Below are positions 1-10,782 of a DNA stretch of 64,000 nt, in pieces. The notes beneath the pieces are model-generated. The model searched no databases. It saw nothing but the letters and a program-made list of their open reading frames with translations, and was not told the origin of the DNA. The position numbers were made by a program, and so were the translations under genes. The stretch is from Dolomedes plantarius (lineage: Eukaryota > Arthropoda > Arachnida > Araneae > Dolomedidae). The DNA is taken from contig OU015499.1 in the NCBI GenBank assembly GCA_907164885.2, positions 147,748,118 through 147,812,117 of the forward strand. Reading direction: 5' to 3'. The first letter of the stretch is position 1. Each line of letters starts with the position of its first letter.

Positions 1-655
1 GTTACCACGTGCTTGCAGTTTAGGTCAAAAATATCTGTAACTACCAAACTACAATCCAAATAAATATGCCTAAAAACACACCCATGAGCAAAATATACTT
101 TGTTATTTCCCGTAATAGTTTTATATATTTTATTAGATTTATGAACTTTTTAATCTAATGGTACAAAGCTTTATTCTCAGATGTCGATATTACACATTTC
201 TTGAAGCATAAAGCTTAATAATTATTAATGAAATAATTTTGAATTTTTGACAAGTAAAATGAATATAAAGGTAAGATAATAGTAATATTCTGTATACATT
301 ATTCTTCAGTGGCTATCTTTGGAGGGGAAAACGTATGAAATCTTTGCATCCTTCTGATCTACCATGACAAAAGAGTGGCTAAGGAATCTCAAGTCCAAAT
401 AGCAATAACTTTAAAAACTCAATAATTTAAATTATGCAAAACATAATTTATAACATTTTAGTTTATACATATCTCACTTTCTAGCACTGACAAACTTCTA
501 TAATTTGCTGTTAATTTAAAGTGAGAGATGCAAAGCGTAACCAAGGTTTTGGAAAACAATCTAGACATTATAAATTTAGACTTTTGAGTGTGATTCATAA
601 TATGATAGTATAATAATAGTACATCTCTCTAAATTTATTTCTTCTCTCTCTACAG
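1..655. other. AT-rich upstream or intronic DNA ending in a splice acceptor
   Basis: No coding signal is visible. The stretch ends in a pyrimidine-rich run and CAG at 651-655, a good 3' splice site immediately before the exon that carries the zinc-finger start codon. It is therefore probably the end of a 5' UTR intron of that gene. The same sequence recurs at 33756-34398. Confidence 0.5.
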
Positions 656-760
656 ATCATTGAGTGCAGAAATAAAATGTTTAAGGAATTGACGAATTAA
701 GAAGTTAAACGTATTACCGGCAGTTACAGAGTTTGGGTCATTGTGTAAAGAAACATCAGC

Positions 761-2278
761 ATGGCAGTGGAGCAAATGTCATATATTTTCAGTGTCGAAG
801 GACCTTCAGATGAAAGCCATTCCTGCAAGTCGAATCTAACTGAAGCTGAATATAAATGCACTCCATGCGGGAAAAAATTCTCTGTACAGACCACTTTAAA
901 AAAACATCTCCATTACCATACAGGAGACAAGCCTTTCGCCTGCACTGAATGCAAGAAATTTTTTTACAGAAAACAGCTTTTAAAAAATCATCTCCATTTG
1001 CATACAGGAGAGAAACCTTTTGCCTGCGATGTATGTGAGAAAAGGTTTTCTCAGGTGGGTAATTTAAATAGACATCTCCTTACAAATACAGGCGAGAAAT
1101 CTTTTACCTGCACTGTAAGTGAGAAAAGATTTTCCGACCTGCATAGTTTAAAAAATCATGTCGGTGTTCATACAGAACAGAAACCTTTTGCCTGCAATGA
1201 ATGTGGGAAAAAATTTTCTGGAAAGTCTAATTTATTAACTCATCTCCGTAGTCATACAGGAGAGAAACCTTTTGCCTGCACTGTATGTGAGAAAAGATTC
1301 TCTATCCTTGGTAATTTAAAAGTACATCTCCGTACCCATACAGGAGAGAAACCTTATAACTGCACTGTATGTGAGAAAAGATTTTCTCAGCTAGGTGATT
1401 TAGAAAGGCATATGCGTATCCGCCATACAGGAGAGAAATCTTTCGCTTGCAATGTATGTCAGAAAAGGTTTCCTGAGCTAAGGAATTTAAAAATTCATCT
1501 GCTTAACCATACAGGAGAGAAACCTTTTGCCTGCACTGTATGTGAGAAAAGTTTCTCTATCCTTGGTAATTTAAAAGTACATCTCCGTATCCATACAGGA
1601 GAGAAACCTTATCACTGCACTGTATGTGAGAAAAGATTTTCTCGGCTAGGTGATTTAGAAAAGCATATGCGTATCCATACAGGAGAGAAACCTTTTGCCT
1701 GCACTGTATGTGAGAAAAGATATTTTCATCAAAGTAATTTAAAAGTACATCTCCGTACCCATACAGGAGAGAAACCTTATGACTGCACTGTATGTGAGAA
1801 AAGATTTACTCAGCTGGGTCATTTAAATAGACATCTCCTTACCCATACAGGAGAGAAACCTTTTACCTGCTCTGTAAGTGAGAAAAGATTTTCTGACCTG
1901 CATAGTTTAAAAAATCATGTCGGTGTTCATACAGAACAGAAATCTTTTGCCTGCACTGAATGTCAGAAAAATTTTTCTAAAAAGGCTAATTTAAAAACTC
2001 ATCTCCTTAGGCATACAGGAGAGAAACCTTTTGCCTGCGATGTATGTGAGAAAAGGTTTTTTCAGCTAAGTAATTTAAAAACACATCTGCGTACCCATAC
2101 AGGAGAGAAACCTTTTGGCTGCTCTGTGTGTGTTAAAAGATTTTCTGATCAAAGTAATTTAGTTGCACATCTCCGCACACACACAGGAGAGAAACCTTTT
2201 GCCTGCGATGTATGTGAGAAAAGGTTTTATGATCGAAGGAATTTAAAAAATCATCTGCGTACCCATACAGGAGAGTAA
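761..2278 (+). CDS. C2H2 zinc-finger protein, 17 tandem fingers
   Basis: A 505-residue reading frame made almost entirely of C2H2 fingers in an 84-base repeat with TGEKP-type linkers. Such proteins are nuclear DNA-binding factors, usually transcriptional regulators; the target is not deducible here. After a short 30-residue leader come 17 fingers. Finger 3 ends in Asn instead of the last His, fingers 4 and 13 have Ser for the second Cys, and finger 7 has one extra residue before its last His. Fingers 4 and 13 share the same unusual stretch ([18 protein letters not shown]), and fingers 6 and 9 share their helix (ILGNLKVH), so the array grew by block duplication. No KRAB, BTB or ZAD domain is visible. 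The ATG follows an acceptor at 655 by 106 bases. The frame stops at TAA 2276-2278, a single change from the Lys codon of the linker. The second copy at 34505 carries many frameshifts. Confidence 0.85.
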   Translation: MAVEQMSYIFSVEGPSDESHSCKSNLTEAEYKCTPCGKKFSVQTTLKKHLHYHTGDKPFACTECKKFFYRKQLLKNHLHLHTGEKPFACDVCEKRFSQVGNLNRHLLTNTGEKSFTCTVSEKRFSDLHSLKNHVGVHTEQKPFACNECGKKFSGKSNLLTHLRSHTGEKPFACTVCEKRFSILGNLKVHLRTHTGEKPYNCTVCEKRFSQLGDLERHMRIRHTGEKSFACNVCQKRFPELRNLKIHLLNHTGEKPFACTVCEKSFSILGNLKVHLRIHTGEKPYHCTVCEKRFSRLGDLEKHMRIHTGEKPFACTVCEKRYFHQSNLKVHLRTHTGEKPYDCTVCEKRFTQLGHLNRHLLTHTGEKPFTCSVSEKRFSDLHSLKNHVGVHTEQKSFACTECQKNFSKKANLKTHLLRHTGEKPFACDVCEKRFFQLSNLKTHLRTHTGEKPFGCSVCVKRFSDQSNLVAHLRTHTGEKPFACDVCEKRFYDRRNLKNHLRTHTGE

Positions 2279-2700
2279 CCTTTTGCCTGCGATGTATGTG
2301 AGAGAAGGTTTTCTGAGCTAAGGTATTTAAAACCACATCTGCGTACCCATATAGGAGAGAAAACTTTTGTCTGTGATGTATGTGAGGAAAGGTTTTCTGA
2401 GATAAGGATTTTAAAAAGACATCTGTGTCGCCATACAGGAGAGAAATATTTTGCCTGCGATGTATGTGAAAAAAGGTTTTCTGAGCTAAGGCATTTAAAA
2501 AGACATCTTTGTGCCCATACAGGAGAGAAACCTTTTGCCTGAACTGTCTGTGAGAAAAGATTCCCTATCCTTGGTAATTTAAAAGGACATCTCCATACCC
2601 ATACAGGAGAGAAACTTTTCCCCTGCATTGTCTGCAAGGAAAGATTTTCTGAGCTGGGGAATTAAAAGATGCACCTCTGTATCCATACAGCACACTCTTT
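2279..2700 (+). pseudogene. eroding zinc-finger tail behind the stop codon
   Basis: The zinc-finger frame continues in phase after TAA 2276 for five more finger units. The first three are structurally intact. The fourth has TGA in place of its first Cys, the fifth has TAA at its helix Leu, and a third TGA follows shortly after. All three changes are also in the second copy (36014-36450), so they are real mutations older than the duplication. The gene was once about 22 fingers long and its end is decaying as 3' UTR. Confidence 0.75.
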
Positions 2701-2776
2701 TCTCTGGGATTGAATGGGAGAAAAAATTTTCTCTGCAGAAATTCCACTTGTAAATAAGGATTAAATTCTATTTGTG

Positions 2777-2782
2777 AATAAA
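2777..2782 (+). terminator. polyadenylation signal AATAAA for the zinc-finger gene
   Basis: AATAAA lies about 500 bases after the stop codon, with a second AATAAA near 2806. Both are correctly placed to end this transcript. Confidence 0.5.
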
Positions 2783-3495
2783 GCAAATGAAGTGACAGCC
2801 TTTATAATAAATACACATTAATACAGCTTCAAGAATTATGCAAAAGTGGTTGATTTATTGAAAATGAAGGGAAAATTTGCTACTGAATATTCAAAGTGTG
2901 TTGAAAATACAAGTATTTAAACTTTTCTAAACTTGGACAATAAATCTAAGGAATAGAAATGTTACTCTTTAGCATATTAGTAATCTTTTGCATAGCAAAT
3001 GGTAAACTGACTGGGATCTATACAGGCCCGTAAATAAAAAATGTTTTTCCTTGTGATTTTCTTTAAAAATTTCACTTTGTTTTAAAATGAAATTATGGAA
3101 GATTATTTTAGTAAATAAAATATTAATATTTCTAGTAAAAGGTATTTACAACCTAACAAGATGAAGGTTTTACCAGTATATAATCTTATTAGTTTGTAAA
3201 TTAAATTTAACAGAAAAAACTGGGGAGTTTTTTTTCAACTTCTAAATCTATGTGTATATTGTTTTAAAATAAAACAATAATATAGTATAAATACTTGAAT
3301 ATTTTTATGTTCAAAGTTAACTTATATAGTGGTGTTTAAAGTTAAGAGAATTATCGAATTTTATTGAATTTCTGGATAATTAATGGACTGATTTCAATGA
3401 AAATTGGTATTGATACATAGTTCCATAAGGGAAAAAAAAATTATTCCATAAAACAGTCATGGTACGCTTTCATGATTGTCATTTAGGCTCATCTG
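2783..3495. other. intergenic AT-rich DNA, nothing recognised
   Basis: Only short frames without family resemblance. No tRNA, splice pair or terminal repeat was found. Confidence 0.5.
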
Positions 3496-3865
3496 CATTT
3501 GAATGTCCAAATTCTACCCTGCAAGATGGAACTCAAAGTGACTCAAATTTGGGGTGTGAACACCTATCGCAGTCATACAGCTCTCACCGCACATTGCTAT
3601 ACTGCAAATAGAGCAGACTGATAAATCCCTGTGGCAATTGGTTTCACTCATGGGGCAACGCAGTTTGGGCTCCTAGATGATTCTCGAAGGAGGATGGTGA
3701 GCTGTAATTGCCCTTCCAAGAGTGTCCTAGATATGCTCAATAGGGTTTAGGTCTGGATATCTGGCTGGCCTGTCTATCCGGCGAATATCCTCAATTTCAA
3801 GATAATCATCAATTAGGTTAGCCTTATGTAGACAACATTGTTGTCCACTAAAATTAATTGAGGTC
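3496..3865 (-). mobile_element. Tc1/mariner transposase C-terminal relic
   Basis: Read on the minus strand, one frame gives a block ending in RPARYPDLNPIEHI, then a stop, then DTLGRAI. This is the third catalytic motif region of Tc1-type DDE transposases, with the usual Trp codon changed to TAG. A second in-frame TAG lies about 19 codons downstream, and a frameshift lies at the upstream VDNN motif. Only the last third of a transposase remains and no terminal repeats were identified, so it is a dead fragment. It recurs at 37225-37585. Confidence 0.75.
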
Positions 3866-4092
3866 TAACTGCAGCACTGAAAAGTTGAATATAGGGCTGT
3901 AAGATCTAGTAAGCTAGGAATAAACTAACATGACAGATTCGAACATGAGCGAACTCATAAAAACTCAGCAAATGATCAATGAAGGGAGTTCGAAGTGACT
4001 CATCTAGTAGAAATCTATGTAGAAAATGAGCGAAATAGAAAAAAATATCAGATGATCTGCCGAGGAAAGGTTTCACAAAATCTGCCTTGCAG

Positions 4093-4294
4093 ATCAAAAG
4101 TAAAACCAAGGTGCTGAAGAGAGCGTATAAAAGTACAAAGGATAAATTAAAGAAGAGGGATGCTACATTTTGGCATAATTTTATATATCCTGAGGAATTA
4201 GTCAAAGTCCTAGTATTCCGAGACAGCACCACACCAATAATCCAATGTAACACTGGATTAGAGCATTTAGAAATGTCTAACAATCCTACTACTG
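4093..4294 (+). CDS. candidate internal exon of an unrecognised host gene (exon A)
   Basis: The segment lies between an acceptor (CTTGCAG, 4086-4092) and a donor (G|GTAAGT at 4294/4295) and is open throughout in one frame, including KDKLKKRDATFWHNFIYPEE and TGLEHLEMSNNPTTG. The frame remains open upstream to about 4045, so the acceptor may not be the true 5' edge; the start is uncertain. Joining to the next candidate exon at 4680 keeps the frame open. The protein family was not recognised. The second copy (37818-38018) has frameshifting indels. It could instead be a fragment of an unrecognised transposon. Confidence 0.4.
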
Positions 4295-4679
4295 GTAAGT
4301 GTCGTATTTATTACTTGTATAACATATAATTTAAATAAAAATATTTGTTTTAAAATTTTTTTGTCAATTGCTCAATCCCCATCCTCTAAGCACTTATTTT
4401 TTAGTATAGGACTGTTTAGATTACTGCACTTATTATTATTATTATAGCTATATTGGTTGATTTAGTTTTACATTCATGGTTTTGACACTGTCTAAATCCA
4501 TAGCAGACTGTAGTCTAAATTCCCACTATCTTATATATTTCAAATTTTGGAAATTTAATTCGTTCATTTCTTCACGTATAATTTTCAATAATGTAACTGA
4601 ATTATTAATTTCTTAGTATGTATTGCCCATTATGTATTAAAAAGTTTTAGGTTTAAAGCTTTAAATCAATTTTTTTTAG

Positions 4680-4775
4680 GAAGATGTAGCATTTACAAGC
4701 TGTTCAAAAGGTTGCAGTATAAAATTGTTATACCTCCCGAAAAAAATCCTTGCTATGCCCCTGTTATCAGAAACA
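4680..4775 (+). CDS. candidate exon B, in phase with exon A
   Basis: It follows a strong polypyrimidine acceptor (AG at 4678-4679). Exon A leaves one base over, and with that base this segment reads through GRCSIYKLFKRLQYKIVI and PPEKNPCYAPVIRN. The second copy shows a cleaner donor, CAG|GTAACC at 38496/38497; copy 1 appears to have lost a G there. A possible next acceptor near 5383 would bring an immediate stop, so the gene end is unclear. The function is unknown. Confidence 0.4.
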
Positions 4776-4776
4776 G

Positions 4777-5810
4777 TACCGTAATATTTAACATAAGATA
4801 AAATATGATTTTTTAAGGTCAGAAAATAAAACTAATGATGTTTTTTCCAATATAATTTAGTAAGTGATTTTTCCCCCTTTGTGCATCAAATTTTCCTTAA
4901 TATTTTGATATATATTTTTATATATATTAACAAAATATTAATTTTGTTTAAAGTTAAGACTATATCTGAATTTATATGCAACTATGTATGTATGCAATAA
5001 ACTTGTTTTGGTAGTTATGCATGTAAAATATGCAATGGAATAAGAAAATGAGTGTTAACACACTGAAGAAAATCCCCCCCCCCCCTCCCCTGAGAAAATT
5101 GTGAAATAATGTTCATGGATTTTGAAATGAATCGGTTGGTTTTGAATTTGGTCTGAATTGGAGGATATTGATTTTCATTAAATTCATGTAAAGTAAACTG
5201 AAGTGCCTAGGCCTGACACTAACTTTGGCCATACTGATTTGTTTTTCCTTTAACTATAATATTTTACACAACTTTTAAACTGTAAAACCGAAGCCCATTA
5301 TGTATTAACTGTGATATTTATTACAAATTATTTTGCCTGATCTCAGTCACATGTATAATTTTAAATCTGTGTATTTTTTTTCAGGTTGTGATGTGATTGT
5401 TTGCCTCAACGAGGAGTCTAGTAATCTTTAGAGCAATGCAACCCTCAGCTAAATGTGATGGAGAGTGGCAATATAACAGAGTCTGCAGTTGTCTGGCATG
5501 GGGTATGTTCATGAATAAGCAAAACTTAAGTTAAAAATATCAAGTTTATTCAGATTCAATAAACATTAAAAATATTAAAAACAATATCTGAGAACATTTG
5601 TATAACCAAAATAATCTCACAGAGAGACTTCCTGCACACGAATCTCTCTAGCTCGTGAGTCCAACTATGTGTGCTGCTAGGGGCACCTTTTCTCTAACTC
5701 GAGCGGTATTTATAGAAGCAAGTAAGATAACATTAACATATATTTGCATAAAATGCACTGGAAAGGAAAAATAATAAACCATGCGGAAAATAAATGAAAA
5801 ACCCCATTTC
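4777..5810. other. non-coding stretch with a poly-C run
   Basis: It contains a long C run near 5076-5090 and an acceptor-like site at about 5373-5383, but no supported gene. The last 150 bases adjoin the truncated end of the Tc1-like element and may belong to older repeat sequence. Confidence 0.4.
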
Positions 5811-6629
5811 TCAGATGTAGGACCAGGCGAGATGTTCAACTGCATCGTCATGCTCTTCAAACCATTCTTGAACACACCTAGCAGTGTGGATAGGGGCATT
5901 GTCGTCTTGAAAAAGCGGTCGCTCTCCAGGGAATACAGTCTGGACAAAAGGATGGACATGATCACGTAGAACGCTTAGATAGTGATTGGATTTGATCCTC
6001 CCATGCAGAATAACAAGTGGCCCAAGACCGCGCCAAGATATCGCACCCCATACCATGATGGAGCCACCCCCATGCTTCACAGTCGGCAAGAGGCATTCAG
6101 GATGAAACGCTTCTTTGGACGTTCCCCAGACATAAACGCGTCCGGTCGTCTGAAATAGGGTGAATGACGATTCATCTGACCATATTACCTGTTGCCACTG
6201 CTGTGGGGACCAGCCTTTGTGATCTGTGCACCATTGGCGTCGCTTGAAAGCATTAGTTGCTGTCACCAAGGGTTTACGAATTGCCACTCTGCCATAAATG
6301 TTCGCAGCATGAAGTTCCCTTTTGACAGTTTTTGTTGAAACGGGGTCCTGGAGATGACTGTTCGTTTCGGATGTTATCTCGGATAACGATTGCTTGTGCT
6401 TTCGGGCTACTATGCGCTTCAAGACCCGTCTATCCCTATCAGCAAGCTTGGACTTTCGGCCACTGTTGTGCTTTGAAGATGTCGTCTTACCCTCTTTCGT
6501 GTACGCTGTGATAACGGCTGATACCGTACTCCTTTCAAACCCCAAAAGGTTTGCTGTTTCCGTAACCGATGCTCCACTTAAACGCGCTCCAACTATCATT
6601 CCTCTTTGGAACTCTGACAGGTCTGACAT
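5811..6629 (-). pseudogene. Tc1-like transposase, C-terminally truncated
   Basis: A continuous 272-residue frame beginning MSDLSEFQRG. An N-terminal helix-turn-helix (about residues 1-60) is followed by the catalytic region with the first Asp in IWSDESSFTLF (about residue 150) and the second Asp in FQDDNAPIHTARC (about 240). The expected PDLNPIE-type block with the third acidic residue is absent. The frame leaves homology after EHLAW and ends in unrelated residues. Family members are usually near 340 residues, so this protein cannot have a complete DDE triad. The copy at 39530-40349 is further broken by indels. Confidence 0.8.
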
Positions 6630-6813
6630 TTTAACTTATCACAGACAGTTCGATAGAAGCATGCAACGTAGGTGACTGCTGTTGAGAGACTGATACCTTC
6701 CTCTTCACGCTCACTTGGTGGCAGACTTCTGTTACAGGTGGCGCGGCTGTACTTCAGGTGTGAAATACGTCATACTTTTTCACAGGTGTTCGTATTATTT
6801 TGTACTCCATCTG
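5811..6813 (-). mobile_element. truncated Tc1/mariner element, one terminus present
   Basis: The upstream end of the transposon is probably the stretch ending at 6813: on the minus strand it starts CAGATGGAGTACAAAATAAT next to TA, as expected for a Tc1 terminal repeat. No matching inverted repeat was found on the 5811 side, where the transposase is also cut off, so the downstream third was deleted. Confidence 0.5.
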
Positions 6814-7545
6814 TAGATGTGCGGTCTGCCACTAATTTAATGGCTGGACTTTTATTGCCATGCCAAACAGTCTTTAATATGTGTTTTATCAGGAGCCTAC
6901 TGCCGTCTTTATTTAACTTATTTTACATGCTGTTTTGGAGTAACCTGCTATGTTTTTAAGCTACGCAGCCATGTATGTTATTTTCAAGTGCTAAACAACT
7001 TTAGTAGTTCATTCACCATGCCTTCTTTAGATATGGATATATTCACCGGAGACTTATTTATCATCACTTAATTTTTTTTTACGCCTGTCAACAGTATGTT
7101 TTTCAGATACCGACAAGTTTATTTCTTCTATGTAATTATATATTGATACAAAGTGATACTATAATATGGATACGTGTGTATTTCATCTGTACTGGTAACG
7201 TACATCGTTTATATTCTGTACTTAAAAATTTATAATTGACATTTTTTGGTTTCTATTATGTTTATATTATGAATAAAGTGATTACTTGTTAAAACTTAAA
7301 CCTTCTGTTATTTTTTGTTGCAATACGTTTTAACTTAATACATGACATGCATTATTCCTAGCCTCCGTATATTTAATTTATTTTATGAAGTTAAAGAAAC
7401 GTAGCCATCTTGATTTACCATATCACGCTTCTTCTGCATAACAGTATATACTGCTATTAACTAATTTAATTGCTGGGCTTTGATATACGGCCAACTTGCC
7501 CTATGCCCAACATGAACGCGACAGTGTTATTTGAGACTAGCTAAA
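6814..7545. other. AT-rich spacer, no gene recognised
   Basis: Short frames only. Two loosely similar phrases (around 6833 and 7455, each with CTAATTTAAT followed by TGCTGG- or TGGCTGG-like bases) hint at an old duplicated repeat that I cannot classify. Confidence 0.35.
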
Positions 7546-7610
7546 TACCCGTGCTTCGCTACAGGGTACATTAAAATTAAATACAACAGACAATGTATAC
7601 AATTAATGTC

Positions 7611-7642
<32 letters not shown>

Positions 7643-8774
7643 ATGCCACGGACGCGGGCCGAAGAATGAAGGGCTGAGTGGCATAGTTTTGATTATGATT
7701 CTTCTTGCTTCATCTAATTGAGGGTAAAATGGATGATTTGTCGCCCGACCGTGCATCACAAATGTTTAAATCCATTCCCGCAACATCTTCCACCTCGGAC
7801 ACACAAAACACCACAACTTTTCTAAACTTCATTCTTATTTTCAAGATACACGGAAATACAACATCTCGGGGCAACATACAAATGAAAAAAGCATATCTCT
7901 ACGTGATACCAAACCTTAAAAAAACTTATCTCGTCATGTGATCGTAGTAGGGTTTAATTTTTTAAAAGTTAGGGAAAGGCGTGACTAATGCGCTAAGGCA
8001 TTTAATTTTCTACCTACGCTGCGCAAGGTTTAGTTTTCGAGTAATAGGCCGCCATTTAATATTTTCTCTCGAGGTTATTAGAACTTAGAATCAAAAGCGA
8101 AATTAGTTCGAACGCAACAGGGAATTTAGAATAAATTAGAATTTAAAAGAGTTATAGGATTTTTAATGTTATATATATATATACATAATAAATACAACGG
8201 TAATGTATGCGATTAATTTGTATGTTTAATATCCATAAAACTTACTAATTTGAATTGAATTCTTAAAAACGTCTATCTGAATTAGTCTAGTGGTTAAATT
8301 TTACCTTTTACCGTATTTCAATATTTTTTGTCAATTTATTTCGTTGTTATGCACGTGACGCAAAATTAATTTCAAGTATTGCAAAAAGAAAATAAACCAC
8401 GTGATTAGCGTTTAATAATTTAAATTCGAAAAATTAATTTTTAAAAATTCACCAAAAATCAGAAAATAGAGGTAAATATTCGAAAAAGATTTTAAGGGAG
8501 CTTTTATGATCTTTCTCGGGATATTAATTTTATAACCCTCCAATTATTATTATAAATGCAAATTTTAAAAACTTTATAAAAATGCTTAAAAATTTAATTT
8601 TAAAAAAATCTAAGAAGAATTTTTCAAAAATCTTTCGTAGTGCACTCCTACACTATAAAAAAGAACCACCATGCAAAATTTCAGCCCTTTAGGTCCAGCG
8701 GTTTGGTCTGTGCGGTATCTGTCAGTCAGTCAGTTACGAAACAGTTTTATATAATATCTATATATTATATAGAT
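7546..8774 (+). repeat. dispersed repeat beginning with ACCCGTGCTTCGCTAC, class uncertain
   Basis: The repeat opens with the phrase ACCCGTGCTTCGCTACAGG, runs into an (AT)n tract at 7613-7635, and ends with CAGCCCTTTAGGTCCAGCGG, then GTCAGTCAGTCAGTTACG and a palindromic ATATAATATCTATATATTAT hairpin. The opening phrase recurs at 13709 with Ttt-for-Ttc variation. These phrases are widespread in invertebrate repeats, but I cannot assign the class (a Penelope- or RTE-like non-LTR element or a non-autonomous relative are options). No reverse transcriptase frame was seen. It recurs at 41249-42482. Confidence 0.4.
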
Positions 8775-8852
8775 AAAAACGAAGCACAATCAGTAATTCT
8801 CAATCAATGACGAAGATATTTATAAAAATACGTTTCGTTAGCGGACAGTTAA

Positions 8853-9359
8853 TGTTGTTACCAAATAAACTGTGTCTAATTTTTTTATGTACCTTGAAAT
8901 TTTGCTCTCGGTAATTTTTGCGTACTTCTTTATAGATACTTTTACAATGTATTTAATGCTTCGAGATACTTGAATAAAACTGTTGAACTTTCTAGAAGGT
9001 TTTAGAACCTTGTACTTTACACTACAATAGGAATATTCCACCCGCGAGCTGTCGGTGTCGCCGGCACACGATCTGTAGTTTAGTTGAGTGGAGTGGCAAC
9101 GCCGATTTTTGGCTTCGAGAAAAACACAGTTGAGAGCCACAACGTGCAGACGTGTGCCTCGGTTCTAGATCTACGATCGCCCCACCTTCTGATCTGAGTA
9201 TATACATGTTTGTTTGTGATTCATGTGCGTCCGTCTACGTGTGTAATATAATGTATTAAAAGGATTACTAAGGACTCATCATTCGAAGCTCTCCCACGAA
9301 CTATTTTAGATATCGAAATTTGAGTAGATAGAACAGTCGATACCCCGCTGATCATAACA
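8853..9359 (-). repeat. possible solo LTR
   Basis: On the minus strand the segment runs from TGTTATGATCAGCGGGGTAT to GGTAACAACA, giving TG...CA ends and about 507 bases, typical for an LTR. No flanking target-site duplication was found and no internal retroelement adjoins it. A 100-residue minus-strand frame (8838-9140) overlaps it but has no recognisable domain. The second copy (42561-43067) is almost identical. Confidence 0.35.
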
Positions 9360-10774
9360 TTCATGGATTACTGAGCCAGATTTTTACCTTTCCATGGAAA
9401 GGGAAAGCTACAATTAAAAAAAAGTTTTGAAAAGTACTTATAACCCGTAGACCGAGAATTTTACGCCTGAAAACGACTGTCTCGAGTGACACTATTTCAT
9501 TTTTTCTCGTTTGACTTGCTACATCGTTTGTCTTATGACCGAGAAGTTTGAAGCATGTTGCTTTAAGGTTTTCCGTACCCTTCCCCGTAACGTAAATAAA
9601 TGTAACGTGTGTCTAGACAATTTATCGTTTTATGAATTAGTTGTTATTTCTGTAATTGAAAGTGAATAGAAGGAATCCATGCCTGAAGTTGATACTGAAT
9701 AAATAATGATTTTAAAGAGCATAAAATGAAAAGTCAAATTTTTTACAGAAACAAAAATATCGCAATATCATGGCAACAGCATGAACACTTTTGACAAAAA
9801 GTTTACTTGCTTAAATATAGTTGTAAACAGATATATTTAAAATCTGTATTTTTACATCTGTATTTTTCTGTGTCATAAAGTACAGAGTAATTACCAATAG
9901 AACATGCCTCTTGCAACTTATTCAACTGATATGGGGCCCGCATAATATCTTACAAATTTATTGATGGGGTCCGTGTAAGCACACGGATTTATTAATGTGG
10001 TCATCAGTTCAGAAAAGTTAAAGACCCGAAAACCTTCGAGTCCCTGAGAAAGCATTTTTGTAATATATTTTGTCCTCTTCCATAGTTGTTGATAATCACA
10101 AATACACTTTCTTTTCTGAAACTTTCTTGAAAAAAGAAGTATGAGTTCACCATAGAAAAAATTATTTTTTAAAATATCACTATCCGAGTAACGAAGTTTG
10201 GGTGAATATTTTCATATATGGGAGCAATGTTTTATACTTTTAGGCTTGGGTCATCAAATAAAATTCTTTCTGTCAAGGAAAAACAAAATTTCTAATTCTG
10301 GAACTGAAAGAGAAATGTTTCTACCTAGAAATGATATGGTCTTTTTTCGACATCTCACAAAAATGTCTACCTATGAATGCATGGGGATGAAAGCAAATTT
10401 CGGATCCAAATCGCTTTTTCAAGAGTTATGATTTAGATTCCGCTTTAGTCTCAAGTGTTATGCTTTAGTAATTATTATCCAGTGTTATGCTTACTGCCAA
10501 AATTAACTTTACGATGACTCCACTAAAATATCCCGGGCTTGCATTGTTACACCTTAAATCAAACTAGGTTTCATTGTTTCATTGTAATTAAAATTCCTAT
10601 TTTTAAGAGTTTTATCTTTAAAAAGTTTTATATTCAAAAGTTTATTGAATTGAGTATTTTCCATTATTTTAAGGTATCCTATACCATCCATTTATAACAC
10701 GTGTAAGAACGAGTGTATCTGCAAACTGCCATATTCCCGAATCATTTTAACACTATACTATCGTCATAGAAAAT
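9360..10774. other. AT-rich spacer, no gene recognised
   Basis: Nothing beyond short frames. Two short phrases (ATTTATTGATGGGGTCCG and ATTTATTAATGTGGTC, 9957-10002) are near-repeats. The same region at about 43070-44485 is practically identical. Confidence 0.45.
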
Positions 10775-10782
10775 GCAAGTAC

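Noticed and set aside
841..2700. Regular 84-base repeats resembling a CRISPR or satellite array
   Set aside because: The period, Cys/His spacing and linker codons are those of C2H2 fingers; there are no unique spacers.
2133..2786. Three overlapping minus-strand open frames opposite the zinc-finger tail
   Set aside because: They are antisense shadows of the 84-base finger repeat (recurring [15 protein letters not shown] phrases mirror the linker codons) and have no domain.
3906..4283. 125-residue minus-strand frame opposite candidate exon A
   Set aside because: It is low-complexity hydrophobic translation of the opposite strand of a better-supported segment and is broken in copy 2.
8838..9207. 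Two minus-strand frames (100 and 61 residues) identical in both copies
   Set aside because: Identity only reflects the near-identical duplication. They overlap the possible LTR, lack a domain and have no splice or promoter support.
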